Positions 41,956 through 49,760 of a DNA stretch of 64,000 bases are shown here, in pieces. Position 1 is the first letter of the stretch. Every line of letters begins with the position of its first letter. The notes beneath the pieces were generated by a model. It was not told the DNA's origin and searched no databases. It saw nothing but the letters and a program-made list of their open reading frames with translations. The translations under genes were made by a program, and so were the position numbers. The DNA is from Lysobacter sp. K5869 (lineage in GTDB: Bacteria; Pseudomonadota; Gammaproteobacteria; Xanthomonadales; Xanthomonadaceae), in NCBI RefSeq assembly GCF_018847975.1, contig NZ_CP072597.1, forward strand, positions 806,001 through 870,000. Direction: 5' to 3'.

Positions 41956-42396
41956 TTACCCGCGTTTAGCCGTGCCTGCCGAAAACATGTTCTCCGTTGC
42001 AGGCGAAACGATGCGCGGGAGCGCACCGTTGAGATGGACGGTGACCAGGTTGAGCGCATGTTGCCACCGACGCCATGCGGTCTTTCTGATCAGGCCGGTA
42101 CGCGAACAGACCTCGCGCCACGGAACGTACTGCGCGCGCAACCAGATCAGCCGGCGCTGTTCTTCGTCTAGCCACTGCAGCCAGCGCACGGTTTCGCCAA
42201 AGCGATCGATCGCACCGGGCGACGCCGCAAAGCGCAACACGACCCGTTCGTCCGCATAGCCCTCCCAGGCTTGGCGGTTGATGTCCGGCCAGAACGCGGC
42301 ATAGCCCTGTACCCGAGCCGGCGGCAGTCGGCGCGCGGTAACAGCCGCCTCGTGGAAACGGTCCGTCACACGCTCAACAGTCCAGGGCTCGCTCAT
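41956..42396 (-). CDS. DUF6362-like phage protein
   Basis: The 146-residue protein starts at ATG 42394-42396 (MSEPWTVERVTDRFHEAAVTARRLPP). The pattern WPDINRQAWEGYADERVVLRFAASPGAIDRFGETVRWLQWLDEEQRRLIWLRA is that of the DUF6362 family. A late HTH-like segment (LDEEQRRLIWLRAQYVPWREVCSRTGLIRKTAWRRW) suggests DNA binding, similar to sigma-70-type late regulators (phage antitermination/late activator). That makes it a candidate activator for late or cassette promoters; this is inference. It overlaps the RuvC-like gene by 4 nt. Confidence 0.72.
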   Translation of the reverse strand: MSEPWTVERVTDRFHEAAVTARRLPPARVQGYAAFWPDINRQAWEGYADERVVLRFAASPGAIDRFGETVRWLQWLDEEQRRLIWLRAQYVPWREVCSRTGLIRKTAWRRWQHALNLVTVHLNGALPRIVSPATENMFSAGTAKRG

Positions 42397-42854
42397 GCTT
42401 CCGGTCCTTGTGCCAACGCCCAGTGCAGCAGCGCGAGCGCATCGGCCTCGTTGTCGTCGGCCGGTGCGTGGCCGCGCCGCTCCATCGCGGCGATCATGGC
42501 AACCTTCTTGGCGTTTCCCTTGCCCGTGGCGTGTCGCTTGATCGTGGTGACCGGAACGCCTTGGTACGGAATCCTGTGCTGCTCGCACCAGGCCGTCAAC
42601 TGACCCAGAAAGCCGCCGTAAGCATGTGCGGCGTCCACGCCCAAGTGCCGCCGTACCTCCTCGAAGTAGACGACCTCGATCTTGCCGACAAAGCCATGCG
42701 CTTCGTCCAACCACCGCCCGAAACGCAGATACCGCATGCCACCGCCCTCGAAGCGGCTTGGTCGGAACGTCTGGATGCCGCTGGTGATCTGACCAGGGCG
42801 GGCCAACGCCCAGCCCATCGTCGTGCCAAGGTCGAGTGCCAGAATCGTGCTCAT
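42393..42854 (-). CDS. RuvC-like Holliday junction resolvase
   Basis: The 153-residue protein starts at ATG 42852-42854 with MSTILALDLGTTMGWALA, the RuvC/RNase-H opening with the first acidic residue Asp8. VYFEEV supplies Glu69, and DDNEADALAL supplies the acidic C-terminal pair. It would resolve recombination or replication branches before packaging. It is between the primase and the DUF6362 gene, overlapping neighbours by 4 nt. Confidence 0.83.
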   Translation of the reverse strand: MSTILALDLGTTMGWALARPGQITSGIQTFRPSRFEGGGMRYLRFGRWLDEAHGFVGKIEVVYFEEVRRHLGVDAAHAYGGFLGQLTAWCEQHRIPYQGVPVTTIKRHATGKGNAKKVAMIAAMERRGHAPADDNEADALALLHWALAQGPEA

Positions 42855-43111
42855 GCGCGCTCTCCATTGCGCGGAGGCTCGTAGCCGAGATAGACGAAGC
42901 AAAGCGACCCGTCCGGATTGCGGCACGGGAGATAGCCCTCTTCCGCCAGGTGCATACCGAACAGGCGCATGTCGCCGCTGCCGTTCCCGTTTCGATCCGA
43001 CCATCTCCGAAATTCCGCGAACAGCTTTTCCGGGCACGCGACGTTGGGCAGTCGGCCGAACTCTTCCTCGAAATCAGCCACGATTTTTTCTAGTTCTCGA
43101 TTCAGGTCCAT
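42851..43111 (-). CDS. Hypothetical phage protein (86 aa)
   Basis: I start it at ATG 43109-43111 behind AGGAAAGG; the frame is open further up. The 86-residue protein (MDLNRELEKIVADFEEEFGRLPNVACPEKLFAEFRRWSD) is acidic with no recognised family. It is followed by the RuvC-like gene with a 4-nt overlap. Confidence 0.65.
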   Translation of the reverse strand: MDLNRELEKIVADFEEEFGRLPNVACPEKLFAEFRRWSDRNGNGSGDMRLFGMHLAEEGYLPCRNPDGSLCFVYLGYEPPRNGERA

Positions 43112-43130
43112 GATCCTTTCCTGGTGGGCT

Positions 43131-43221
43131 GACACATCTGACGCGGCTTCCGGTTGTTCTCTATATGTGCGTGTGCGCGCGCACGTGTGGGGGGTAACTA
43201 GCAACCGTGTCAGATGTGACA
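43131..43221. repeat. Inverted repeat around a 28-nt alternating purine-pyrimidine tract
   Basis: GACACATCTGAC at 43131-43142 is matched in reverse by GTCAGATGTGAC at 43209-43220 (11 of 12). Between them, 43162-43189 is a perfect 28-nt alternation of pyrimidine and purine (starting TATATGTGCGTGTG and ending in CGTGTG), a sequence able to form Z-DNA. The second arm contains its own dyad TGTCA-GATG-TGACA. It lies in the gap after the primase-helicase stop. An origin or regulatory site is possible. Confidence 0.6.
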
Positions 43222-43247
43222 AGTCGTTGATTTTTCAAAGCACGAGT

Positions 43248-45545
43248 TCAGATGCGCGGCGTCCTGCGCGGCAGCAGACGAAAGCCGATCAGGCCGCGTT
43301 GGCCCGTAGAGTTGCGATGCGGCTTGAGGCCACGGACGGCCAACGCAGCGATCAGCCGCTTGATCGATCCGACGTATTCGCCGTTCTCCTCCGCCCAAAC
43401 CTTCCAGCTTCCGTACAGATCGCTGCTGAGCGCGAAGGCGTTTGGATCGAGGGCGCCTGCCACGGCCATCCACTGGCCGTGTGCGTCCTCGTCTTCGAAG
43501 TAGTCCTGCGTGGCGTCGCTGACGCTCGCGGGCGGTTCCAGGCCATGCTGTTGCCAATCCAGGCAGCCGTCGACCGCCCATCGCAAGATGCCGTCGCGCT
43601 CCCCCAACAGCTTCTGCGCCAGTTCGGGGTCGCGGCGTGCCGGCGGCACGGTCACCGTGAACGGGATCAGGTGCAGGCGACGCTTCATCGCCTCGTCCAC
43701 GTTGCGGATGGTCGGTTTGTGGTTGCCGGCGATGACGAGCTTGAACTGCGGGATGTACTCGAAGAAGTCTTGGCGCATGAAGCGCGCCATGATCTTGTCG
43801 CCGCCGGTGATGGCCTTCAGCTTGGATTCGTTCCAGCGTCGCCCCTCCTCCGTCTCCACGGCGGACACGAAGCGCGCGCCGCGCAGTCCGGCCAGTTCGG
43901 TCGGATGGCGCTCGCCACGACTTTCCATGAACGTGTCCATCGGCGCGCTCGTGGCGTAGTCGCCGAGGATCGAAGTCAGCGTGTTGACGAACACGGACTT
44001 GCCGTTGGCGCCGGTGCCGTACAGAAAGAACAGCGCGTGCTCGGTCGTAACGCCGGTCAGGCAATAGCCGGCCATCCGCTGCAGGTAAGTCTGCATCTGC
44101 GCATCGCCGCCGGTGACGTCGGCGAGGAAGCGGCGCCACAACGGGCTGTCGCGCCCCATGCCCGCCGTCGCCATCCGGGTCAGTCGATCCGCGCGCGCGT
44201 GCCGGCGCATCGCACCGGTGCGCAGATCCACCGTGCCGATGGGCGTGTTGAGCGCCCACACGTCGCTATCCCACTCCTGCGCCGACGACGAGTGACGCGG
44301 GTCGCTGCGCGCCAGGCGCTCGACGCCCGCCACGGTCGAGGACGAGGCCAGCTTGGATCGCTGCGACGGCCGCTCGGCCAGCGCGGAGGCTGCGCGGCAG
44401 ACGCCGCGCACCAAGTGCTGCACGACCAGCGTGCGGTCGGGGTTCCATCGCGAACCGGTCCAGCTCAGCCACTGACCCCACTCTGCGCAGTAGCGCCAGT
44501 CCTCGGCGTAGCGGCGGCTGAAGGCCAAGCCCAGTCCATCGTCGCTCGTCCAGTCGAGTCCTTCGAAGTCGACGGATGGCGGTGAATCGTCGGTGCCCGC
44601 CGACAGGAAGGTTCGCTCGCCGGCGCGGATGAATCCCTCGATGTCGAACCCCTCTGCGGCGGCGTCGGCGGCGTCCCAGCCCTGCGGTTTGTCCTCCGGC
44701 AGATGCAGCACGGCGACCGAGTCGGCGCCGGCTCGGAACGCTGCTTGCGCCGCCTGCATGGCGTACTCCCAGCCTGGCCGATCCTTGTCCGGCCAGATCA
44801 GGACGTGCTTGCCGGCCAGCGGCAGCCAATCGGTTTTCTCGATCGGCGCGTTGGCGCCGTTCATCGCGCTCGTTGCGCAGAGGCCGCGCTCGATTAGCGC
44901 GTCGGCGGACTTCTCGCCCTCTACAAGGATGGCTTCGACGGCGGAGGCAAGTCCGGGCTGGTTGTAGAGCGGCCGCGGCGTGGGCGCCTGGTGCTTGCGG
45001 CGCTTGGCATCCCACGGGCGATATTGCTTTCCCTCCGGCGGGTCGTAGCGGTAAACGCAGGCGATCAACTCGCCCTCGGCGTCGAGATAGTCCCAGCGCG
45101 CGGTCGCCGGCCCCAGCTCGTCCATCGCCGGTTCGGCGCGACGGCGTTGCCGCGTTGCCGGCGCCGACAGCGAGACACGCCCCAGAAGTTGGGCGGCGCG
45201 GTTCAGGACGGTAGGAAAGTCACGCCGAGCGTCCAGGCCGAAATGCTGCGCCACCAGGTCGAACACGTCCCCGCCTTCGCCGGTGGCATGATCGTTCCAC
45301 AGCCCGGCCTTGTCGCCGGTCAGCGCTACTTCGAGGCTGTCCCCGATTGCGCCGTGGATGTCGCCGATCGTGAACTTGCCGCGGTGGGCCTTACCTTTCG
45401 GATACAGGTCTTGCAGCACACCCTGTAAGCGCAGCAGCAGTTCGCTGCGCACGGCGTCGCGCTGCGATACGGGTGGTGTCGGCGCCGATGCGGCCTCAGC
45501 GTCGTTGAAGTCGTTCCAAGTGCTCAATGAGACAGGCTCCAGCAT
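43248..45545 (-). CDS. P4/D5-type phage primase-helicase
   Basis: This 765-residue protein starts at ATG 45543-45545 with MLEPVSLSTWNDFNDAEAAS; the longer open frame to 46133 is a shadow of the exonuclease gene. Toprim-like primase part at about 200-275: ILVEGEKSADAL with catalytic Glu, and HVLIWPDKDRPGWEY. D5/SF3 helicase with Walker A FLYGTGANGKSVFVNTL near residue 505 and a KAITGGDKIMARFMRQ motif. It opens DNA and primes phage replication. Its first residues share the WNxFNDAE peptide with the SSB-like protein. Confidence 0.93.
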   Translation of the reverse strand: MLEPVSLSTWNDFNDAEAASAPTPPVSQRDAVRSELLLRLQGVLQDLYPKGKAHRGKFTIGDIHGAIGDSLEVALTGDKAGLWNDHATGEGGDVFDLVAQHFGLDARRDFPTVLNRAAQLLGRVSLSAPATRQRRRAEPAMDELGPATARWDYLDAEGELIACVYRYDPPEGKQYRPWDAKRRKHQAPTPRPLYNQPGLASAVEAILVEGEKSADALIERGLCATSAMNGANAPIEKTDWLPLAGKHVLIWPDKDRPGWEYAMQAAQAAFRAGADSVAVLHLPEDKPQGWDAADAAAEGFDIEGFIRAGERTFLSAGTDDSPPSVDFEGLDWTSDDGLGLAFSRRYAEDWRYCAEWGQWLSWTGSRWNPDRTLVVQHLVRGVCRAASALAERPSQRSKLASSSTVAGVERLARSDPRHSSSAQEWDSDVWALNTPIGTVDLRTGAMRRHARADRLTRMATAGMGRDSPLWRRFLADVTGGDAQMQTYLQRMAGYCLTGVTTEHALFFLYGTGANGKSVFVNTLTSILGDYATSAPMDTFMESRGERHPTELAGLRGARFVSAVETEEGRRWNESKLKAITGGDKIMARFMRQDFFEYIPQFKLVIAGNHKPTIRNVDEAMKRRLHLIPFTVTVPPARRDPELAQKLLGERDGILRWAVDGCLDWQQHGLEPPASVSDATQDYFEDEDAHGQWMAVAGALDPNAFALSSDLYGSWKVWAEENGEYVGSIKRLIAALAVRGLKPHRNSTGQRGLIGFRLLPRRTPRI

Positions 45546-46258
45546 CGGTCCTGCCAGGGGCAGGATCGGCAGGTGTAGTGGGTGGGGGTCGTGCTGATGC
45601 GCGGGAGCGCCTCGCCGGCATCGCAGGCACGCAAGATCTCGACGGCGCGGTCGGACGCGCGCTGCGCCAGCCCCCGGTCGAAGACCACGCGCTCTGCGTA
45701 GATGGACATGTCGTCGGCGCAGACCGCGGTGAAAAGCGCCGGGTGTTCGTGCAGGTCCAGATACGCTTGGTATAGCGCGACCTGCGCAGCGTAGACCGGA
45801 CGGCTCGCGGCCAGCCGTTTCTTTTGCAGGTCGCGGAACGTCTTGGTGCCGACCGCCTTGTTCTCCCAGAGCATGGGATAGCGGAAGCTGTCGGGGCCGG
45901 CCACGATGATGCCGTCCGCGTGACCGGCTACCCGCCCATCGGCGGCTTTGAATCCGAACTGGCCCCCGGCTTCGGTGTGCGTTCGCAGTTCGAAGCCGGC
46001 CAGGCGCAACCATTCGGCCATCCAGTCTTCCATGCGGTGTCCGCGCTTGAAGACGCGAAGAACACGACCGGGGATATGCCGCCCAATGTCCTTGGGCGTG
46101 TCGAAAAATTGGAACTGCAGGCGGCGAGAACACTCCTCGCCCAAACTGGAAGCGCCCAGGTATGGACGCGCTGGCTCCGTGGCGGCGCTACGCTCCAGCG
46201 CCACGTCGATCAGCGATCCCAGGTGCTCGGACACGTCGTGGGAGTTGAAATCGAGCAT
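45524..46258 (-). CDS. Cas4/RecB-like PD-(D/E)XK exonuclease
   Basis: The 244-residue protein has the motifs LGASSLGEECSRRLQFQFFD (Cys1), HADGIIVAGPDSFRYPMLWENKAVG (catalytic D-x-E-N-K) and QVALYQAYLDL. It ends in a CRSCPWQDRCW cluster. Cys at four positions (C-x..C-x2-C-x5-C) suggests an iron-sulphur cluster, as in Cas4 and AddB. It makes single-stranded ends for recombination with the Sak4-like partner. It overlaps the primase start by 22 nt. Confidence 0.85.
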   Translation of the reverse strand: MLDFNSHDVSEHLGSLIDVALERSAATEPARPYLGASSLGEECSRRLQFQFFDTPKDIGRHIPGRVLRVFKRGHRMEDWMAEWLRLAGFELRTHTEAGGQFGFKAADGRVAGHADGIIVAGPDSFRYPMLWENKAVGTKTFRDLQKKRLAASRPVYAAQVALYQAYLDLHEHPALFTAVCADDMSIYAERVVFDRGLAQRASDRAVEILRACDAGEALPRISTTPTHYTCRSCPWQDRCWSLSH

Positions 46259-46272
46259 GGCGCTGACGTGGT

Positions 46273-46686
46273 CTAGAAGGGGATCGGGTCGTCGAACGGA
46301 GCGTCGTCGGAGACGCGCGGGTTGGAGCGCTGGCGTATCGACGCTTCATACGCGCAGGTGACCGCTTCGATCACTTGGGTTGCCTGCGCTTGCGTGTACT
46401 GGGCCAGCGGGACATCGAACCCCACGCGGTCGGCAACCGACGCCAGCGCTTGCAGGCAGGCGCGCTGTGCCTGGTGGGATAACGGCTGAGTCACGGGCAA
46501 AAGATCCTCCACCGACGCCGGATCGCTCCGGTATCGAGATGAGTAGAGTTGGTGGAACGCGTTCTGGCAGGTCGCCGAACAGAATGCCCAGCGATATGGC
46601 GCGCGCTTCGGATCAGCAATGGGGCGGCGAAGATCCAGATGGCCGAACCCGCGTGCGGGTCGGCCACAGCCCCAGCATGGCCTCAT
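46273..46686 (-). CDS. DUF6511-like zinc-ribbon protein
   Basis: The 137-residue protein opens MRPCWGCGRPARGFGHLDLRRPIADPKRAPYRWAFCSATCQNAF: two CxxC-like pairs (CWGC, CSATC), a zinc-ribbon characteristic of the DUF6511 family. The C-terminus is acidic. Role in the phage replication operon is unknown. It is coupled to the next gene by an overlap. Confidence 0.8.
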   Translation of the reverse strand: MRPCWGCGRPARGFGHLDLRRPIADPKRAPYRWAFCSATCQNAFHQLYSSRYRSDPASVEDLLPVTQPLSHQAQRACLQALASVADRVGFDVPLAQYTQAQATQVIEAVTCAYEASIRQRSNPRVSDDAPFDDPIPF

Positions 46687-46880
46687 CGGCCATGACGCGA
46701 CTTATCGAACACCCGGTCGCGGTACGCGATCAGGGCTTGAACGTGCTCCTCGTGCTGCACTGCCAGTTCCTGAAGCACCCGGATCTGCGCGTCCAAGTCG
46801 GCCGCGGTCAGTTCCCGCAGTTTCGTGTAGATGCCGTCGCGATTCGGGTATCGGTCTTGCAAGATGATTCGTCGTCGCAT
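46683..46880 (-). CDS. Hypothetical protein (65 aa)
   Basis: This 65-residue helical protein (MRRRIILQDRYPNRDGIYTKLRELTAADLDAQIRVLQELAVQHEEHVQAL) overlaps the zinc-ribbon gene by 4 nt. It is compatible with a small coiled-coil partner. No family recognised. Confidence 0.6.
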   Translation of the reverse strand: MRRRIILQDRYPNRDGIYTKLRELTAADLDAQIRVLQELAVQHEEHVQALIAYRDRVFDKSRHGR

Positions 46881-46892
46881 GGTGCGCTCCTA

Positions 46893-47489
46893 CTACTGCG
46901 CCCATGCCGGACGACCGGATGGCGTCGCCGCTGCGGTCGCCGCCTGAGCGATGTGCGCGGGCATGTCGCGACTGACGGCTGGAGACTCCCCGCTCATGCA
47001 TTCTCGATACTGCGGGTGGTCCGGCATGATCGGAATCTTGATCACCGCCTTGTCTTCGCCGTAGCTATCCTTCTCCCAATCCACCTTGCCGGCGAACACG
47101 ATGCCATCGAGGTCGCCGAAGCTCTCGATGCATCGGCCCTGCTGCGCCGCAGTACTCATGTCGTCCGGATGCAGCGCGTGCGCGGAGTTGAGGACGCCCT
47201 TGATGAAGCTGCGGCCCATCTGGCCCCAGGTCGGGCCTTTCGGGCTGTGCAGCCCGATCAGGGTCCACAGCTTGCGGCGCGCGTACTTGCCTTCCAGCAC
47301 GACGAACTCGGCATTGAGATAGACCGCGCCGGTGTCGCCGCGCGTCGCCCATCCATGCATCCAGCCGTTGGCCGGGTCGTTGTAACCGCCCGGCTTGATG
47401 GTCATGCGGACCTTGACCAGCGTTCCCTTCGGGATGAGCGCAAAGGCCGGGCTCTCGGCGTCGTTGAAATTGTTCCAAGCGGAGGACAT
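46893..47489 (-). CDS. SSB-like phage recombination protein
   Basis: The 198-residue protein starts MSSAWNNFNDAESPAFALIPKGTLVKVRMTIKPGG. It has an OB-fold-like pattern (VYLNAEFVVLEGKYARRKLWTLIGL) and then WGQMGRSFIKGVLNSAHAL. It sits between Cas4-like exonuclease and Sak4-like ATPase, the usual place for a phage ssDNA-binding protein. Its N-terminal WNNFNDAES is nearly the same as the primase N-terminus. Family assignment is moderately uncertain. Confidence 0.72.
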   Translation of the reverse strand: MSSAWNNFNDAESPAFALIPKGTLVKVRMTIKPGGYNDPANGWMHGWATRGDTGAVYLNAEFVVLEGKYARRKLWTLIGLHSPKGPTWGQMGRSFIKGVLNSAHALHPDDMSTAAQQGRCIESFGDLDGIVFAGKVDWEKDSYGEDKAVIKIPIMPDHPQYRECMSGESPAVSRDMPAHIAQAATAAATPSGRPAWAQ

Positions 47490-47502
47490 CGTTGACCTTC
47501 TT

Positions 47503-48330
47503 CTAGTGAGTGGACGACGGGCTCGGCGCCGCAGCCTCGGGCGCGCCGAGCTTGGTCATGAGCTGGCCCAGGTTCGGCGGCTCAACGACGTCCAGGCGAC
47601 CGGATCGGTCTTTGGCGGGGAAGCCCCAGGGATTTGCGGTTTGGCAGACGAACGCGCGATAGGGCTTGCCTTCGGCCGCCGGGATCTCAGCCAGCGTGAT
47701 CACCTCATCGACAATGCCGGGCAGTTCCAGCCCGGTCTTGGAGCCGTCGATCTGAAGTTCGTAGTACCGGCGATTGAAGTCGTCGGTACGCTCATCGAGG
47801 ATGCCGACGAACCACACATGGCGACCGCGGGCATGTTGGATGTGCGTCAGCCAAGCGACCATCTCCTGACCGAGCAGGCCGTAGGCGCCGCGCATGTCCG
47901 GCTTGTTGGTTCGCTCGGAGAACGCTTGGGGCTGCCCTTTGCACCACTGCAGGCACAGGCGTCCCGCGACGGTGATCGAGTCGATAAACAAGGTGCGGTA
48001 GCGATCGAGCACCTGTGGATCGCCGTACTTCACACACGCCTGGTCGTAATGCCATTGGCTGAAGTATTGCCCGTCACGCAAAGCCGGGTTCGGGCCGCCG
48101 AGGAAGACCGCCAGGTCGCGGCAGTCATCCCAGGTGCGCGGACGCAAGCTGTCGCCCGGCCAGTTCTTGACGGCCAGGTCGCCGGCCTCGATGTCCACGA
48201 ACAAGGTCGTCGCCGGGTCGAGCGTCCACAGTTGGTACGTCTTGCCCAGCCCCCAGCGCCCGACCAGCACGCCCTTGACGCCGCGCGCCTCGGAGAGGCG
48301 TTGATCCGCGGTGATGATGGGCAAGCTCAT
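47503..48330 (-). CDS. Sak4-like RecA-family ATPase (single-strand annealing)
   Basis: The 275-residue protein has Walker A GRWGLGKT at 24-31, FVDIEAGD at 44-51, Walker B RTLFIDSITV at about 108-117, and an HVWFVGIL strand. It is typical of the phage Sak4 recombinase class. With the exonuclease and SSB-like protein it forms a complete phage recombination set. The 3' end is close to the SSB-like start. Confidence 0.85.
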   Translation of the reverse strand: MSLPIITADQRLSEARGVKGVLVGRWGLGKTYQLWTLDPATTLFVDIEAGDLAVKNWPGDSLRPRTWDDCRDLAVFLGGPNPALRDGQYFSQWHYDQACVKYGDPQVLDRYRTLFIDSITVAGRLCLQWCKGQPQAFSERTNKPDMRGAYGLLGQEMVAWLTHIQHARGRHVWFVGILDERTDDFNRRYYELQIDGSKTGLELPGIVDEVITLAEIPAAEGKPYRAFVCQTANPWGFPAKDRSGRLDVVEPPNLGQLMTKLGAPEAAAPSPSSTH

Positions 48331-48539
48331 CAGCGTCCTCCCAAAAGGGCGCGCAGCATTTCATCCCAAGGATCAGCGTCGCTGGTCGGCTTGATCGGCT
48401 TGGTGGTCATCGCCCGGCTCGGTGCTGGTGCTGCCTTCGGCGGCGCCGCGCGCTGGATGAGCCAGGACTCCAGGCCGGTGGCGGTCTCGATGGACATCAG
48501 AATCCAGCCGCCACAACTCAAAATTGTGATTTCCATCAC
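48330..48539 (-). CDS. Hypothetical protein (69 aa)
   Basis: The 69-residue protein (MMEITILSCGGWILMSIETATGLESWLIQ...) is Pro-rich in the middle and ends in DPWDEMLRALLGGR. It sits between two real genes with overlaps of one and four nt, which argues for translation. Possible start at the second Met. No function assigned. Confidence 0.52.
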   Translation of the reverse strand: MMEITILSCGGWILMSIETATGLESWLIQRAAPPKAAPAPSRAMTTKPIKPTSDADPWDEMLRALLGGR

Positions 48540-49006
48540 GCTCCACCTTCCGTCATCGAGAGGCGGAAGGCGGGCTTGCCGGTCTTGAGCGTCCGAGCCG
48601 GATCGAAGGACGCGCGCATCGGCGTCGGCCAGGAGTTGTACTTCGTCTCGCTGACCCGGTAGCTGATCTCCACGAACTCGGTCGGGTCATCTCCGGCTGC
48701 CCGGATACGCTCCACGATCCGGCGCAGCTTGCCTTGGTCCCACTCGACCTTCTTCGGCAGTTCGCAGGAGATGCGAACAACGCCGTCGTTGAAGGAGACA
48801 GTCCCCGCGTCCTTGCCCGCGGCTACGCGATGCACGGCGGCGACGCGGCTGTACCGCAAGTCGAGCGCACGGTCGACCAGTTCCACGTTCGCTTTTGCGC
48901 GTGCGAGCGCGTCGTTCGCCTGCTTCTTCAGGTCGAGCAACTGGTCCGGCGGGTAAGCGGCCAGTTCCGACGCGGGACGACCGACGCAACGTTCCAATAG
49001 GGTCAT
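48536..49006 (-). CDS. Hypothetical early protein (156 aa)
   Basis: Start at ATG 49004-49006 (MTLLERCVGRPASELAAYPPDQLLDLKKQANDALARAK). A helical coiled-coil N-terminus of ~65 residues is followed by beta/alpha (VRISCELPKKVEWDQGKLRRIVERIRAAGDDP, FVEISYRVSETKYNSWP). The C-terminal half resembles phage proteins in the same slot but has no name. It overlaps the HTH gene upstream. Confidence 0.68.
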   Translation of the reverse strand: MTLLERCVGRPASELAAYPPDQLLDLKKQANDALARAKANVELVDRALDLRYSRVAAVHRVAAGKDAGTVSFNDGVVRISCELPKKVEWDQGKLRRIVERIRAAGDDPTEFVEISYRVSETKYNSWPTPMRASFDPARTLKTGKPAFRLSMTEGGA

Positions 49007-49215
49007 GCTGCCACCTCGGCGGTGACCGCGTTCGTCGGACTCGGTCGCAGCGACCGATTCTCGTAAGCTACGATGTCCTCCAGACGGTAGCGGATGCGCC
49101 GCTCCACCTTGAAGAATCGCGGGCCGACCTTCTCGCAGCGCCACCGCTGCAGGGTGTCCGGCTTGATGTCCCAGCGCTCGGCGAGCTGCTCAGGGGTCAG
49201 GTTGTTGCTGCTCAC
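49003..49215 (-). CDS. AlpA/excisionase-like HTH protein (first early gene)
   Basis: The 70-residue protein starts at GTG 49213-49215 behind AGGAGAG. One MerR/AlpA-type HTH: LTPEQLAERWDIKPDTLQRWRCEKVGPRFFKVERRIRYRLEDIVAYE. It is the first gene of the leftward early operon, just inside the operator cluster at 49278-49365. It is a paralogue of 52447-52662. It may regulate its own operon or excision. Confidence 0.8.
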   Translation of the reverse strand: MSSNNLTPEQLAERWDIKPDTLQRWRCEKVGPRFFKVERRIRYRLEDIVAYENRSLRPSPTNAVTAEVAA

Positions 49216-49277
49216 TCCAGACTCTCCTCTCGTCCACGGCATCGATGCCGGTGGAGAGAGCGTCCTCGGAAGTCCGC

Positions 49278-49365
49278 TAGAACTTAAAGCCAAGCTAGCT
49301 ACAAGGTTGATAGAAGTTCGCTCTGCCCCTGATAGAACTTTTCGGCGAAAAATTCGCCAGTTCTA
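49278..49365. promoter_or_regulatory. Operator cluster upstream of the early operon (TAGAACT/AGTTCTA sites)
   Basis: TAGAACTT at 49278-49285, TAGAAGTT at 49311-49318, TAGAACTT at 49333-49340 and reverse AGTTCTA at 49359-49365. The starts are 33 and 22 bp apart (three and two helical turns). An inner palindrome GGCGAA-AAA-TTCGCC is at 49344-49358. The region is AT-rich and lies between the first early gene and the divergent regulator gene, so a lysis-lysogeny or early operator is likely. The regulator is not identified. Confidence 0.72.
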
Positions 49366-49640
49366 ACGAAAGATGAATATTTTTGGCCCTAGGGCGTCGA
49401 TCTCAAGCAAAAGTCAAGGTCTCATCTTGCGGCGCGTTCATTGCGTGATATAGGCTGCGGCGAAATCAAGCACCACCTGAAGTGGTCATTCGTGGAATGT
49501 CTATGAACAGCAAAGGATTGTTGCACCACTCGCAGCGCGGCAGCGCACGTCGCCGCGCAACTGCACCGCCACCGCACTCAGCGTCGATACGCATCGACGA
49601 CTGCCGCCGGCATGTGCATCGCCTAGCCCATGCTGGGTAC

Positions 49641-49664
49641 CGCAGAGATCCTCAGATCTCTGCG
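49641..49664 (+). terminator. 9-bp hairpin in the early control region
   Basis: CGCAGAGAT (49641-49649), CCTCAG, ATCTCTGCG (49656-49664), followed by TTGTAACTGCTCCCCCC. It lies 96 nt before the Zn-ribbon gene. It could be an attenuator or end a short transcript from the operator region. 49366-49640 has no other clear gene; a 62-codon frame at 49482-49670 crosses the hairpin and is not called. Confidence 0.5.
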
Positions 49665-49760
49665 TTGTAACTGCTCCCCCCATCGGTGAATAGCTTTACT
49701 CGGGCTTACGGAGGCCCGATAGGAGTCGTTCGTCCCGAGATTCACCAAGGATGTATTGGC

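Noticed and set aside
42969..44585. A 538-codon plus-strand open frame over the primase-helicase
   Set aside because: Antisense shadow; the minus strand has Walker A and primase motifs in this interval. No ribosome site or protein-like pattern.
49482..49670. 62-codon small gene in the early control region
   Set aside because: It crosses the 9-bp hairpin, is His/Arg/Pro-rich and has no matching ribosome site.
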